64,000 bases of DNA, from NCBI GenBank assembly GCA_029688995.1, contig JARULA010000001.1, forward strand, positions 62,001 through 126,000, in the 5' to 3' direction. A model generated the notes under the pieces. That model saw nothing but the letters and a program-made list of their open reading frames with translations, searched no databases and was not told the origin of the DNA. This document shows positions 38,842-49,291 of the stretch, one piece after another. The DNA is from Marinilabiliaceae bacterium ANBcel2. Its GTDB lineage: Bacteria > Bacteroidota > Bacteroidia > Bacteroidales > Marinilabiliaceae. Numbering within the stretch: the first letter of the stretch is position 1; each line of letters opens with the position of its first letter. The position numbers and the translations under genes were made by a program.

Positions 38842-39552
38842 CTAAACCCTGCTGCCGGTCCAGTCAACAATATCGCTAGTATATTTAAAATGGTTGCACT
38901 TTCCAAAAAGAAAGTCACAATCACCCTCTTTGCATATCATTGGATGATTACAAACAAGCGCATTATTCAATAACAAAAAGTTAACTGCTTCGCGAGCATG
39001 ATTACCCCATAAAAACCATATTAAACCGGGGTTAACTTGATTAATGTAGTTAAAAAGTTGTTTTCTAAAATAACACCAGATTTTTGCATGGCTTGCCGGA
39101 CTATCAATTTTGCAGGTAAGGGAGGTGTTTAAAAGCAAAACCCCCTGGCTTTCCCAATATTTAAAAAGTTTTGAAGGGGCAAGTAGTTGAAAGTTCCCAT
39201 ATAATCCCATCTGCTCCCTTATCTGGTTAAAAGTTAAATACTCTCCTTTCTCTGAATAATAGAGAGATCTAACTATGTTGCGCAGACTTGCATTTGAGAA
39301 TTTATCACTCCAACTGTTAAGAGTGGCTACTTCAAAAGCTCTACCTGTAGCAACACCTTTTTGAGGATAGGGATCCTGACCAACTATTACAATTTTGGCC
39401 CTGGTAAGATCGGTATGCAAAAAACGCAACACATTTTCTCTATTAGGAGTAAATGTATCACCGCTTATCTGTTCATATATTTTGTGCAGCTCATCAACAA
39501 TTTGTGATGTCAAAAAATTTTGCCACGAAGAGTGAGCATCAAGTTTAAACAT
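38842..39552 (-). CDS. ung: Uracil-DNA glycosylase, divergent family 1
   Basis: Base-excision enzyme (236 aa) removing uracil from DNA. The water-activating loop GQDPYPQKGVATGRAFEV is clear, as are the LLLNTSLT and WFLWGNHAREA segments. The minor-groove HPSPLS loop of classical Ung reads CNHPMICKEG here, so the serines and second proline are missing while the His-Pro pair is kept. The enzyme is probably active but belongs to a diverged clade. It lies 2 nt after the Lrp-type regulator, so the two form an operon. Confidence 0.85.
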   Translation of the reverse strand: MFKLDAHSSWQNFLTSQIVDELHKIYEQISGDTFTPNRENVLRFLHTDLTRAKIVIVGQDPYPQKGVATGRAFEVATLNSWSDKFSNASLRNIVRSLYYSEKGEYLTFNQIREQMGLYGNFQLLAPSKLFKYWESQGVLLLNTSLTCKIDSPASHAKIWCYFRKQLFNYINQVNPGLIWFLWGNHAREAVNFLLLNNALVCNHPMICKEGDCDFLFGKCNHFKYTSDIVDWTGSRV

Positions 39553-39554
39553 AT

Positions 39555-40019
39555 CTATTCAACAGGAAGCTGGCGTTTAAATGATTCATCAAGTGATATA
39601 ATTGTCTCTGTAGATGCAATCCCGGGAATAGATTGCAGCTTATCGTGTAAAATCTCTTTCAAATGTTTATTACTTTTAGCATAAATTTTTATAAAAACAG
39701 CATACTGCCCGGTAGTATAATGACACTCCACAATTTCGGGTATCTGTTCAAGCATAGAGACAACTTTATCGAACAGACTTGCTTTTTTGAGAAAAATCCC
39801 CATATAAGCACATGTATGGTATCCAACAGCATCAGGATTTAAAATAAATTCTGATCCTTTAATTACTCCGGTATTAATGAGACGCTGAATACGTTGATGT
39901 ATAGCAGCCCCTGAAACTTTACATTCACGTGCAACCTCAAGATATGGAACTCTGGCATTTTTTGTTATTAACGCTAATATCTTTTTATCTAAATCATCAA
40001 TATAGAATTCTGAAGCCAT
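39555..40019 (-). CDS. Lrp/AsnC family transcriptional regulator
   Basis: Small DNA-binding protein of 154 aa. The N-terminal winged HTH (DDLDKKILALITKNARVPYLE, then VSGAAIHQRIQRL) precedes a RAM/ACT-like effector domain with the family's VECHYTTGQYAVFIKIYA segment. Lrp-family regulators respond to amino acids and usually act on neighbouring or dispersed amino-acid genes. Its immediate partner is ung, which gives no hint about the effector. The 132-nt gap upstream should hold the promoter. Confidence 0.93.
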   Translation of the reverse strand: MASEFYIDDLDKKILALITKNARVPYLEVARECKVSGAAIHQRIQRLINTGVIKGSEFILNPDAVGYHTCAYMGIFLKKASLFDKVVSMLEQIPEIVECHYTTGQYAVFIKIYAKSNKHLKEILHDKLQSIPGIASTETIISLDESFKRQLPVE

Positions 40020-40151
40020 AAAACAACAGGTGTTTAAGTTACAAACTATAACTAATTACTCATTTTAGATTAATAGTTACACAAAACTGGTTAAAATTAT
40101 ATTTTTTTAAAAGCAAAATGCAAATATAATATAGAAATTTATTTCTTATAG

Positions 40152-43100
40152 CTATTGCACAAGCAACTTTGTTGTTTTTACCGTTCCATCATCGAAAAGA
40201 AGCTTCAAAAAATAGATTCCCTTTGACAATTCACCAACAAAAAGAGAGCTGTCAACAACAGTTAAAAACTCTTTTTCAAAATAGATTCTGCCGTTAACAT
40301 CTAAAATATTAACAACAAAACCTCCTTTAGAAGTATAGTGATTAAATACAATATTTAAATTACTACCAACAGTAACAGGATTAGGCCAAACCTCAAATGA
40401 TAATTGCTTACTGTTTTTTAAAATGTGATCGATAGTATTCAACTCACCCGAATCCTTTTCAAAAGGCCCTATATTAACAGTTTCATCTTCACTAATTCTG
40501 GAGAAACCATAAAAATCACTACTCAACCATAAAGGAACCAAAGAGACTAATCCACTCTCACTTATTACCGAAGAGGCAGAAAAAGTAAAGTCATAATTGG
40601 CAGGATCATTAAATTCAGGATCTGCATCAATATTACCCTCTCCATCGAATCCGCCCTCTACCACCGAATATAATACTTCATTTGCATAAAACGAGTTAAA
40701 CATTTGTGCACTGTTACTCCATGATATAGAATTATAGATTTTAGAGTTAGAACCAAAAAGGGCTCCCCCCATATTGCCTGCACTATTATTATACCATAAA
40801 GAGTTGTAAACTACAATTTCACCTTCATCTGAAAAGATAGCTCCCCCATTTTGGTTACTGCTATTATCTAAAAACAGAACATTTGCAAATGAAGGAGATG
40901 AATTTTGATCGGCCCATACAGCACCTCCCGAACCTTCAGAAAAATTATTAACAAAGAGAGTATTTAAGATCAATGGAGAGGCATTTTCAAACAGTGCAGC
41001 TGCACCACCCCCTTCACAGGCATAGCCTTTCTCGATGACAAAACCATCTATTACGGTATTATCAGTAATAGGATCAAAATCATATTCTGCTGAAAACTTT
41101 AAAATATTTCTGCTATTATCATCAAATTTATTGTGATCTCCAATCTCTCCACTTAACACAGTTAAATTTTGGTTCCAGTCACGCTCCTCAAGGGTATCTT
41201 CATCGCCGTTAAAACCACCAAAGAGCTTAACTCCTTCGGGGATTTCGAAAGATTTTGCACGATCGGTTGCATCAGGAGTATATTCTCCTTTTGCTACCCA
41301 TATCTCTTCGCCATAAATGGCATTATCTAATGCATCATGCAGCAACATTGCATTATCCCAGGAACTACCATCTCCATATCCATCAACTTTAACTTTAACA
41401 GGATATCCACGCGAAACAATAAACCTTGAAGAGGGAGACCATCGTACCTCTCCGCCTTCATGATAACTGCAAACCCTTACATTAACTTTACTGCAGGGAG
41501 TTAATCCTTCAATAAGGCCCTCCATATCATCTATCCCCTCAACAAAATATCTGTGATCATCAATATAGTATTCAATTGAATAGCCTATAACATCATCGGG
41601 TGCAGAACCATTCCACTCCCATAAAACAGAAGTCTCTGTAATGCCAGAATCTATTATCTCCATCAACATAGGAGCACTAATTACAGCGGTTGTAACTCCA
41701 TTTTCATACGGACCTACCGATATGGCTGCCCCATTTATCCGTGACTCACCTAAATAATCATACTCAAGCCAACTGGGAACCTCATTAAAACCATTGTCAA
41801 GTGCAGGAGAAAGCTTATTTAATCTAAAGTCTCCCGCTTCAGAATTTATAAAAAGAGGATCCCTTATCAAAGCATTTTCACCAATTCCGCTTGATGAAAG
41901 TGAATTTTTAACAACATCAATATTACGAAGGTCATTATAATCACTCCCGGCACTATTTTGCCAAAAGATAGAGTTGTAAATTTTAGATTGAGAATTACTG
42001 TTAGCATATACTGCTCCTCCCAAATGGCCCGAACTATTCTCATAAAATAGAGAATTATATATAACACCCCGATTATGAAGCCATATAGCACCACCATTAG
42101 AGGCAGAACTATTATTTGTGAAAATAGTATTGGCAAAAAGTGGTTCAGAATTAGAATCGGCAGATACCGCCCCCCCATTAGAAGCATAATTATCACGAAA
42201 ATGGATATTTTTTATCGTTGGAGATGCACAAACAAGATAGAGAGCTCCCCCTTGATTTCTATTCCCTGAGTTTAAATTAGCATATCCTCCCTCAATAGTG
42301 AATCCATCAATAAGAGTATTATTATCAACAGGAATAGAAGAAGTACCTGTCATTTTTACTATCTGATATGAGCGACGGGTATTCTCTAAATATCCACTTA
42401 ACACCGACATGTTATCTATATGGTTGCGCTCGGTTACATCTTGTTCATCACCCCTAAACCCACCATATAGCTTAACTCCGTTTGGAATTTCAAAAAACTG
42501 ACTTCTATCTTCTCCATCATCAGGTTTATAAACTCCTTCTAAAACCCATATCTCATCACCATACACAGCCATATCCAAAGCAGTTGTCAAATCAATAGTG
42601 CTACTCCATGAGTCACCGCTTCCTTCACCATTGGGAGAGACAAAAATCGGGGTATCTCTTTTAATGGAAAATGAGTAAACAGGAGACCACACTTTTGAAT
42701 CATCGCTATACAGAGCACAAATACGCCAAATAATATTAGTTGCAGGAGAAAAGCCCTCTATAGTCACCTCCAATCCATCAATACTATTTTCCACAAACTC
42801 CTCCCCATCAATTGAATAATGAATCTCATAAGAGATAATATCATTTGGTTCTACCTCGCTCCACTCCCATGAAAAGAGTATACTATTATTATCCGGGTCA
42901 AAAAGATAGTTCTGCTCTGGTTGGATTGCAATGGGTACATCTACACCCCCTTCGAAAATGCCGATATCTACATATGGACCTTCTATTCTGTTATTACCGG
43001 CAAAATCGGTATCCAAAAAAGAGGGCAAAAGATCATTACTTCCGCCATCAACACAAGAAGATAAAAGATTAACACGAAAATCACCCTCATCAGGATTTAC

Positions 43101-46100
43101 AAACTGCGGGTTTAAGCTACTTATTTGTACTCCCGAAGCCCCACCTTCAACAACAGAGTAGCGCAAATCACCACCATAAACCTGTGAAGAGGAATATCCC
43201 GCACTATTATTCCAAAGAACAGAGTTAAATATTTGAACTCTCTCATCGGTTGAGGGATTATCAACAGCTCCTCCTCTATTAGAAGCACTGTTGTTATAAA
43301 AAATACAATTAACAAAAAAGGCTCCTCCTGAAGAGAAGCGGGCAGCACCTCCATAACGTGATGCACTGTTATTTTTAAACAGAGTGTTATAAAAGTGCGG
43401 AGCCGATTGATCTGTGCCCAAAAGAGCGCCACCATCATAACCGTGATTATTCTTTATAACACAATTTATAAAAAGAGGTGATGCATAACTTAACCTAACT
43501 GCTCCTCCTCCTGCACTATTATTGTAACCATCAGAAATAATCAGACCATCGATAACAGTTTCGCTATCAAATCTTTTTTGGGGAGTCCCAATCATCTTAA
43601 CAACATTATAACTATTACCATATGAACCCAGGTCTCCGCTTAAAACGGTTCTGTTTGTTACATGATCACGATCACTCAAACTCTCTTCATCCCCATTAAA
43701 ACCACCATATAAATGTATTCCCGGAGCAAGTTCAAAACTTTTTGTTTTATCTCCACTATCATCAGGAGTATAACTTCCCTTTTTAAGCCATAGATGATCT
43801 CCAAAGATATAGTTATCAAGAGCTGTTGACAAACTGCTGGCATCTGACCATGAAACACCATTACCGGCACCATCAGGTGCAACATAGACGGGATGATCTC
43901 TTTGAATCGCAAATTGAACAGGTTTTGAAGTGGTGTAGTAACCAAATTGATCTTTCACTGTAACAAAAAATTCAATAAGAGATCCTGTTGTTAAGTTTTC
44001 AAGCTCAAAAAGAGTATTTGATAAACCGGATACTATTATCGGGGTTTCATCATTAATGCTATATTGAGCAATATACTCTATAACTCCTGTTTGTGCATCA
44101 TAATCCCACTCTACGGTTATCTGAGCCAGATCCGATTGAAACCAGGAGCCATCTTCGGGATTAACAACAACAGGATCTATAACCGCTCCCTGAAAAGGTC
44201 CCATATCAACAGAGCTGTCAACTATTCTTGGTTCTCCCCGGTAGTCATAATCTAAATAGGGAGGGACAGCAGTTACATTTCCGGCTCCCATCGCAGGAGA
44301 ATCACTTAACAGACGAAAATCATTATCCTCAGGAGAATAAAATTCAGGTGCCCCCTCAATATTACCTGAGCCTGTAATAGCGTCATCAAAATATGTATAT
44401 GTAACATCACAGCCAATAAAATCTACTCCCCCACTACTACTATTATTAGAACCTATACTATTTACAACAAAAGAACCCCCGTTACCATAAAAAGCCGAGC
44501 CCTCAACTGCACTATTACCATACCACAATGAGTTTACTATATTAACACTCCCTTTACTATATATTGCTCCTCCCTTATAAGTGCTTAAATTATCAACAAA
44601 AAGAGTGTTAACAATATCAACATCCCCATCTTCATTCACAAAAAGTGCACCTCCATTACTATCAGAGCTGTTACCACTAAACTTAACATTTGAAATAATA
44701 AGTTTACTTTCAATATTAATAGTAAGAGCTCCTGCCGAAAACTCTTCACTACTATCACCTCCTGTAATTTTAAGTCCATCAATAACAGTAATCTCATCAC
44801 TGCTTACTGTCTCTAAAGATTTAACATCAAAAACAGTATGCAAATTACCACCAGAGTTTATCTCTCCCGAAATAACAGTACGATTTAAAAGATGATTCCT
44901 CTCACTTTTAGAGCCTTCAACACCACTAAACCCACCATATATCCTAACTCCTTCGATTAGCTGAAAAGATTTGGAAGAGTTGCTCCATGAAGGTAGATAT
45001 ATGCCTGATTTCAACCACAATTCATCACCATAGATGTAGTTATCGAGAGCCTCCTCCAATGAGGTTGTTGAGCTCCATGAAGTGCCGTCTCCGGTGCCGC
45101 TCGGACTAACAAAAAGGGGGGTGCCTCGCTTTATTGTAAAGCTGCTCCATTGCGAAGAGATCCTATTATTATGATAATCAACACAAACAACACGCCACTC
45201 AACATTATCCATTCCGTTAAATCCACCTACCTCTTTTTGAAAATCATTAATATCTGTAATTTCTTCCTGAAGCTCTCCGTTAACTCTATACTCAATATTA
45301 TAATGGGAAGTTTGTTCAGTTCCTGCAGGTTCTCCAATCCATTTAAAAAGAAGAGTGCCGGTTTCCAAATCAACAAATGAGTTCCCGGCCGGAGAGATTA
45401 TTTCAGGTGTATAAAGTCCACCTTCAAAAGGCCCCAAATCAACATCACCTTCAACAATCCGTTGCATACCCCTGTAATCATAATTGAGCCAATCGGGAAC
45501 AACTCCATTTATACCACTATTTATTGCAGGCGAACTGTTTCTTAATCTAAAGTCATCACTTATAACATTATTAAACTCGGGGTTTTTATCTATATTACCC
45601 TCTCCCTGATGGCCGCCATCAACTATTGAATAGGTAATATCAATATCGCTAAGAGGAGTATCTCCATTATTCCATACTATTGAATTAATAATACTATTTG
45701 AGATATTTCCATATAGTGCCCCATTATGATTTTCAGCACTGTTGCCATACCACAAACAGTTAATAAACTCAGATGGGGAAGATGAATAAACAGCACCACC
45801 ACTTCCACCTGCCTGATTATCTGTAAAAAGTGTGTTCACAAATAGAGGGTGAGAACTATTTGAAGTATAAACAGCTCCACCTCCTCCACCTGAACTGTTA
45901 TTGCGAAACCAAACATTGGCAATTACAGGAGAAGCATATTGAAGATATAGTCCCCCTCCCTGAGGAGAAAGAGATTCCGATAGTTCTGTAGCCTCACCAT
46001 TTTCAATAATCAAACCATCCAACCTGCTTGAAGAAGATATAACATTACCATCTTCTCCAATACCCCTTACAACATTATTAACTCTTCTCCCCTCTATTAG

Positions 46101-46436
46101 TCCGGATAAAACAGTAATATACCGATACCAATTTCTCTCCTCCAGACTATCTTCATCGCCACTAAAACCACCATAAATTTCAACCCCCTCTTTTAAAACA
46201 AAAGAGGCATCTTTACTATAACTGTCAGAGGGCCGGTAAACTCCTTCAGCAACCCACAGCTGATCGCCAAAAAAGGCGCTCTCTAAAGCAGTATATAGGT
46301 TATTGTAAACATTATCACGCCCCTGCCAGGCAGAACTTTCGGAGCCATTACGTACATAGATAACATCGGCATCTATTGTCAGGAAAGAGAAAAATCCCAA
46401 GACCATAAAAGCTATGGACCTGTATAACTGTTTCAT
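40152..46436 (-). CDS. Five-module beta-helix surface protein with type A T9SS sorting domain
   Basis: Giant secreted protein of 2094 aa. After a signal peptide (about 1-23) it repeats one module five times, starting near residues 24, 440, 848, 1261 and 1677. Each module opens with a [FV]V-x-P-x-G..G.SW segment, then an ALDxxxxGDxLW[VL] element, EGVxxYGGFxGDE and a TVLSG strand. It continues with parallel beta-helix turns rich in GGAVY and FxNNSA, and closes with DYxGxxRI...[DV]xGPFEGG. Modules are joined by fibronectin III-like linkers (four in all). The C-terminus (VWPNPVTVGSNLNIVF to the end) is a classical type A T9SS sorting domain. Pectate-lyase-like helices suggest carbohydrate or surface binding, but no catalytic residues are evident. 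Single gene with its own upstream region. Confidence 0.92.
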   Translation of the reverse strand: MKQLYRSIAFMVLGFFSFLTIDADVIYVRNGSESSAWQGRDNVYNNLYTALESAFFGDQLWVAEGVYRPSDSYSKDASFVLKEGVEIYGGFSGDEDSLEERNWYRYITVLSGLIEGRRVNNVVRGIGEDGNVISSSSRLDGLIIENGEATELSESLSPQGGGLYLQYASPVIANVWFRNNSSGGGGGAVYTSNSSHPLFVNTLFTDNQAGGSGGAVYSSSPSEFINCLWYGNSAENHNGALYGNISNSIINSIVWNNGDTPLSDIDITYSIVDGGHQGEGNIDKNPEFNNVISDDFRLRNSSPAINSGINGVVPDWLNYDYRGMQRIVEGDVDLGPFEGGLYTPEIISPAGNSFVDLETGTLLFKWIGEPAGTEQTSHYNIEYRVNGELQEEITDINDFQKEVGGFNGMDNVEWRVVCVDYHNNRISSQWSSFTIKRGTPLFVSPSGTGDGTSWSSTTSLEEALDNYIYGDELWLKSGIYLPSWSNSSKSFQLIEGVRIYGGFSGVEGSKSERNHLLNRTVISGEINSGGNLHTVFDVKSLETVSSDEITVIDGLKITGGDSSEEFSAGALTINIESKLIISNVKFSGNSSDSNGGALFVNEDGDVDIVNTLFVDNLSTYKGGAIYSKGSVNIVNSLWYGNSAVEGSAFYGNGGSFVVNSIGSNNSSSGGVDFIGCDVTYTYFDDAITGSGNIEGAPEFYSPEDNDFRLLSDSPAMGAGNVTAVPPYLDYDYRGEPRIVDSSVDMGPFQGAVIDPVVVNPEDGSWFQSDLAQITVEWDYDAQTGVIEYIAQYSINDETPIIVSGLSNTLFELENLTTGSLIEFFVTVKDQFGYYTTSKPVQFAIQRDHPVYVAPDGAGNGVSWSDASSLSTALDNYIFGDHLWLKKGSYTPDDSGDKTKSFELAPGIHLYGGFNGDEESLSDRDHVTNRTVLSGDLGSYGNSYNVVKMIGTPQKRFDSETVIDGLIISDGYNNSAGGGAVRLSYASPLFINCVIKNNHGYDGGALLGTDQSAPHFYNTLFKNNSASRYGGAARFSSGGAFFVNCIFYNNSASNRGGAVDNPSTDERVQIFNSVLWNNSAGYSSSQVYGGDLRYSVVEGGASGVQISSLNPQFVNPDEGDFRVNLLSSCVDGGSNDLLPSFLDTDFAGNNRIEGPYVDIGIFEGGVDVPIAIQPEQNYLFDPDNNSILFSWEWSEVEPNDIISYEIHYSIDGEEFVENSIDGLEVTIEGFSPATNIIWRICALYSDDSKVWSPVYSFSIKRDTPIFVSPNGEGSGDSWSSTIDLTTALDMAVYGDEIWVLEGVYKPDDGEDRSQFFEIPNGVKLYGGFRGDEQDVTERNHIDNMSVLSGYLENTRRSYQIVKMTGTSSIPVDNNTLIDGFTIEGGYANLNSGNRNQGGALYLVCASPTIKNIHFRDNYASNGGAVSADSNSEPLFANTIFTNNSSASNGGAIWLHNRGVIYNSLFYENSSGHLGGAVYANSNSQSKIYNSIFWQNSAGSDYNDLRNIDVVKNSLSSSGIGENALIRDPLFINSEAGDFRLNKLSPALDNGFNEVPSWLEYDYLGESRINGAAISVGPYENGVTTAVISAPMLMEIIDSGITETSVLWEWNGSAPDDVIGYSIEYYIDDHRYFVEGIDDMEGLIEGLTPCSKVNVRVCSYHEGGEVRWSPSSRFIVSRGYPVKVKVDGYGDGSSWDNAMLLHDALDNAIYGEEIWVAKGEYTPDATDRAKSFEIPEGVKLFGGFNGDEDTLEERDWNQNLTVLSGEIGDHNKFDDNSRNILKFSAEYDFDPITDNTVIDGFVIEKGYACEGGGAAALFENASPLILNTLFVNNFSEGSGGAVWADQNSSPSFANVLFLDNSSNQNGGAIFSDEGEIVVYNSLWYNNSAGNMGGALFGSNSKIYNSISWSNSAQMFNSFYANEVLYSVVEGGFDGEGNIDADPEFNDPANYDFTFSASSVISESGLVSLVPLWLSSDFYGFSRISEDETVNIGPFEKDSGELNTIDHILKNSKQLSFEVWPNPVTVGSNLNIVFNHYTSKGGFVVNILDVNGRIYFEKEFLTVVDSSLFVGELSKGIYFLKLLFDDGTVKTTKLLVQ

Positions 46437-46452
46437 GGGTTAGTATTTATTA

Positions 46453-46527
46453 TAAAACAGCATAACTGTTTTAGTTAAGGGCTAATTATTTACTACATTA
46501 TAAAAAAAACAATATCTAAACAGATAT
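46453..46527. promoter_or_regulatory. Two small perfect inverted repeats in the 46.4-46.6 kb divergent region
   Basis: TAAAACAG/CTGTTTTA (46453-46460 and 46466-46473, 5-nt spacer) lies 17 nt upstream of the giant beta-helix gene. AATATCT/AGATATT (near 46511-46528, 4-nt spacer) lies further toward pabB. Either could be an operator or a 5'-UTR hairpin. Such short palindromes are also expected by chance in AT-rich DNA. Confidence 0.3.
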
Positions 46528-46617
46528 TAAACAAAAATATCCATTTTTTACGTTTATCAATAATAAATGTTACATATATAAATTAAGACAACTATTTTTT
46601 TTGCTTATTTTGTATTT

Positions 46618-47922
46618 ATGAGAAAATGGATCCCTTTAAATATTTCTGTGAATATAAATATTGAGCGAAACTTATCAGCTCTTGCAACAAAAGAAGAGTA
46701 TGCTGTAATCCTTACCAACCGTTTTAAAAGCGAGTCGGGCTTTTACAAAAATTTTAGTACCACAAAGCTTTTGGCAGGCATAGGTTCAGTTGAAACAGTC
46801 GAATGCAAAAGAGAGAATATCGCAACAAAGATCTCAAAGGATGACTGGTACATGGGATTTTTCAGCTATGATATGATTTTTGACAATAAAAAGAGAAAAA
46901 AGAGCAGTAACGAAATCTGTTTCCCTCCCCTGCTATTTTTCCGCCCAAAATGGCTTATTCAAGAAGAGAATGGGAAATTAATGCTGGGATATGATAAAAA
47001 TATCACTCAACAAGAGAGAGAGTTATTTATTTTAGAACTTACAGCTGATCAAAATAAACACACCACCACAAAAAAAGAAGAGAATAAGCTTCGAAACAGC
47101 AAATTATTAGAGTGTGAAGTGACCGAAAAAGAGTACATATCAACGGTTAATAAAATTAAAAAAGATATACAAAGAGGAGATATATATGAGCTCAATTACT
47201 GTATTGAATTCTCAGGAAAAAATAGAAGTATAGATCCTGCAAGCTGTTTTGAAAACCTTCAAAAAATATCCCCTATGCCCTTTTCGGCATTTATAAAATG
47301 TAAACAAAACTATGCTCTTTCAGCTTCACCAGAGAGATATTTGACCAAAAAAGGAGATCAAATAGTAAGCATGCCCATGAAAGGAACTGCCGCAAGAGGT
47401 GACAATAAAATATCTGATAAGAAGAACAGAAAAAAACTGGAGGAGTCATTAAAGGAGCGCGCCGAAAATGTTATGATAACAGATTTAGTTAGGAACGACC
47501 TGTCTCAAATAGCACAAAAAGGATCGGTAAAAACAGAGGAGCTATGTAAGTCATATAAATTCCCCGGGGTTTTTCAAATGGTCTCTACCATCTCGGCAAA
47601 ACTAAAAGAGAATAAAAACTGGTATAATGCAATAGAGGCTACATTTCCAATGGGCTCAATGACTGGAGCTCCCAAACCCAATGCAATAAAACTAATTGAT
47701 AAATATGAAAAAAAAGATCGCGCACTCTTTTCAGGTGCTGCAGGTTATATAACACCCAACAAAGATTTCGATTTTAATGTTATGATACGTACACTCTTTT
47801 ATAATCAGCAAAACCAAAAGATATCATATTTTGCCGGAAGCGCCATCACTGCGCTCTCAGATGCAAAAGAGGAGTATAAAGAGTGTTTTTTAAAAGCAGA
47901 AACAGTAAAAAAGATCCTGTAA
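46618..47922 (+). CDS. pabB: Aminodeoxychorismate synthase component I
   Basis: Chorismate-binding enzyme (434 aa) that makes 4-amino-4-deoxychorismate for folate. Lys255 in the PMKGT motif marks it as PabB; anthranilate synthases have Ala there. Other motifs are GDIYELNYC, SASPERYL, ENVMITDLVRNDL and the FPMGSMTGAPKP signature. The N-terminal substrate-binding part is rather short compared with E. coli PabB. No pabA or pabC is beside it. It begins the pabB-tilS transcription unit (4 nt gap) and is divergent from the beta-helix gene. Confidence 0.92.
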   Translation: MRKWIPLNISVNINIERNLSALATKEEYAVILTNRFKSESGFYKNFSTTKLLAGIGSVETVECKRENIATKISKDDWYMGFFSYDMIFDNKKRKKSSNEICFPPLLFFRPKWLIQEENGKLMLGYDKNITQQERELFILELTADQNKHTTTKKEENKLRNSKLLECEVTEKEYISTVNKIKKDIQRGDIYELNYCIEFSGKNRSIDPASCFENLQKISPMPFSAFIKCKQNYALSASPERYLTKKGDQIVSMPMKGTAARGDNKISDKKNRKKLEESLKERAENVMITDLVRNDLSQIAQKGSVKTEELCKSYKFPGVFQMVSTISAKLKENKNWYNAIEATFPMGSMTGAPKPNAIKLIDKYEKKDRALFSGAAGYITPNKDFDFNVMIRTLFYNQQNQKISYFAGSAITALSDAKEEYKECFLKAETVKKIL

Positions 47923-47926
47923 TAAT

Positions 47927-49288
47927 ATGAACAACAATATAAAAGAGGGCTTAGAAAAAAAGTTTAAAAGATCGATAGTTGATCTAAATCTTAAAAAAAG
48001 TGATACTATTATTGTGGCTTTTAGTGGAGGGGCAGACTCCACCGCACTTTTACATCTCCTTATAAAGGAGGGGTATAAATGCATAGCAGCTCACTGCAAT
48101 TTTTCGTTACGCGGTAAAAGCTCCGATAATGACGAACTTCACGTAAAAGAATTTTGTGATAAATATAAAGTGAAGTACATCACTACAAAATTTGATACTA
48201 AAGAATTTGCAAAAAAAGAGAAGCTCTCAATCGAGATGGCAGCAAGAGAGCTTAGATACAGATGGTTTAACAAACTTCTAAAAGAGAATAATGCCCACTA
48301 TATTGCAACAGGGCATCACGGAGATGATTCAATAGAGACTATCCTTATTAATTTATGCCGGGGTACAGGGATAGCCGGACTAACAGGAATTGAGAAAAAA
48401 CAGAAAAATATTATTCGTCCGCTTCTTTATGCACAAAGCAGTGAGATTGTTGACTATTGCAAAATAAACAACCTGCTTTGGAGAAATGATCACACAAACA
48501 ATGAAACGGAGTTTGTAAGAAACAGAATAAGACACAACATTATCCCTGAATTAAAAAAAATTAATCCATCCTTTTTTAATACAATGCAAAATAGCATTAG
48601 TTATCTAAATCAAGTAAAGGAGATTTTCTATTCAGAAGTAGAAAGAGTGAAAAATGAGATTGTAGCAGGAGCCGGTGACTCACTTCTTATACCCATAAAG
48701 CTCCTTTGTGATCATCCCCAAAAAGAGAGTATTCTTTTTGAAATATTAAAACCTTATAATTTTTCAGGAGATAAAACAAAGCAAATTATTAAAGGCCTCA
48801 GCGGAATCCCGGGAAGACAATACTTTTCTAAAAGCCACAGAGTTGTAACTGATCGCTATAACCTTATATTAACCCCTGGCGGAGAAAAGGATGACAACAG
48901 CTACTTTATCGAAGGAAAGGATAGTTACATCAACACTCCCGTAAAGCTGAAGTTATCTTGCTTTAAAAAAGAGAGTAGCTTCATATACTCTAAAGAGAGA
49001 CTAAAAGCACACTTTGACAGTGACCTTATCAGTTTTCCTCTAACAATAAGAAAAGTGAAAAATGGGGATAAATTTCAACCCCTTGGTATGAACCAATTTA
49101 AAAAGGTAAGCGATTTTTTTATCGACAACAAATTCTCACTCGTTAAGAAAGAGCAAACCTGGCTCCTTCTCAACGGTGATGATATTATATGGATTATCGG
49201 CCACAGAATTGATGAGCGCTATAAAGTAAAACCTTCTACAAAAAACATTCTTGAAATATCGGTTATCGATACCAACGCAAACATTTAA
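47927..49288 (+). CDS. tilS: tRNA(Ile)-lysidine synthase
   Basis: ATP-dependent enzyme (453 aa) that converts C34 of tRNA-Ile(CAU) to lysidine so that it reads AUA. The PP-loop is SGGADS (residues 33-38) in VAFSGGADSTALLHLL, followed by HCNFSLRG, TGHHGDDSIET and RNRIRHNIIPEL, all TilS signatures. The C-terminal domain ends in the KVSDFFIDNKFS-type substrate-binding region. It is 4 nt after pabB and convergent with tyrA (3 nt between stops). Essential in most bacteria. Confidence 0.95.
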   Translation: MNNNIKEGLEKKFKRSIVDLNLKKSDTIIVAFSGGADSTALLHLLIKEGYKCIAAHCNFSLRGKSSDNDELHVKEFCDKYKVKYITTKFDTKEFAKKEKLSIEMAARELRYRWFNKLLKENNAHYIATGHHGDDSIETILINLCRGTGIAGLTGIEKKQKNIIRPLLYAQSSEIVDYCKINNLLWRNDHTNNETEFVRNRIRHNIIPELKKINPSFFNTMQNSISYLNQVKEIFYSEVERVKNEIVAGAGDSLLIPIKLLCDHPQKESILFEILKPYNFSGDKTKQIIKGLSGIPGRQYFSKSHRVVTDRYNLILTPGGEKDDNSYFIEGKDSYINTPVKLKLSCFKKESSFIYSKERLKAHFDSDLISFPLTIRKVKNGDKFQPLGMNQFKKVSDFFIDNKFSLVKKEQTWLLLNGDDIIWIIGHRIDERYKVKPSTKNILEISVIDTNANI

Positions 49289-49291
49289 AGC

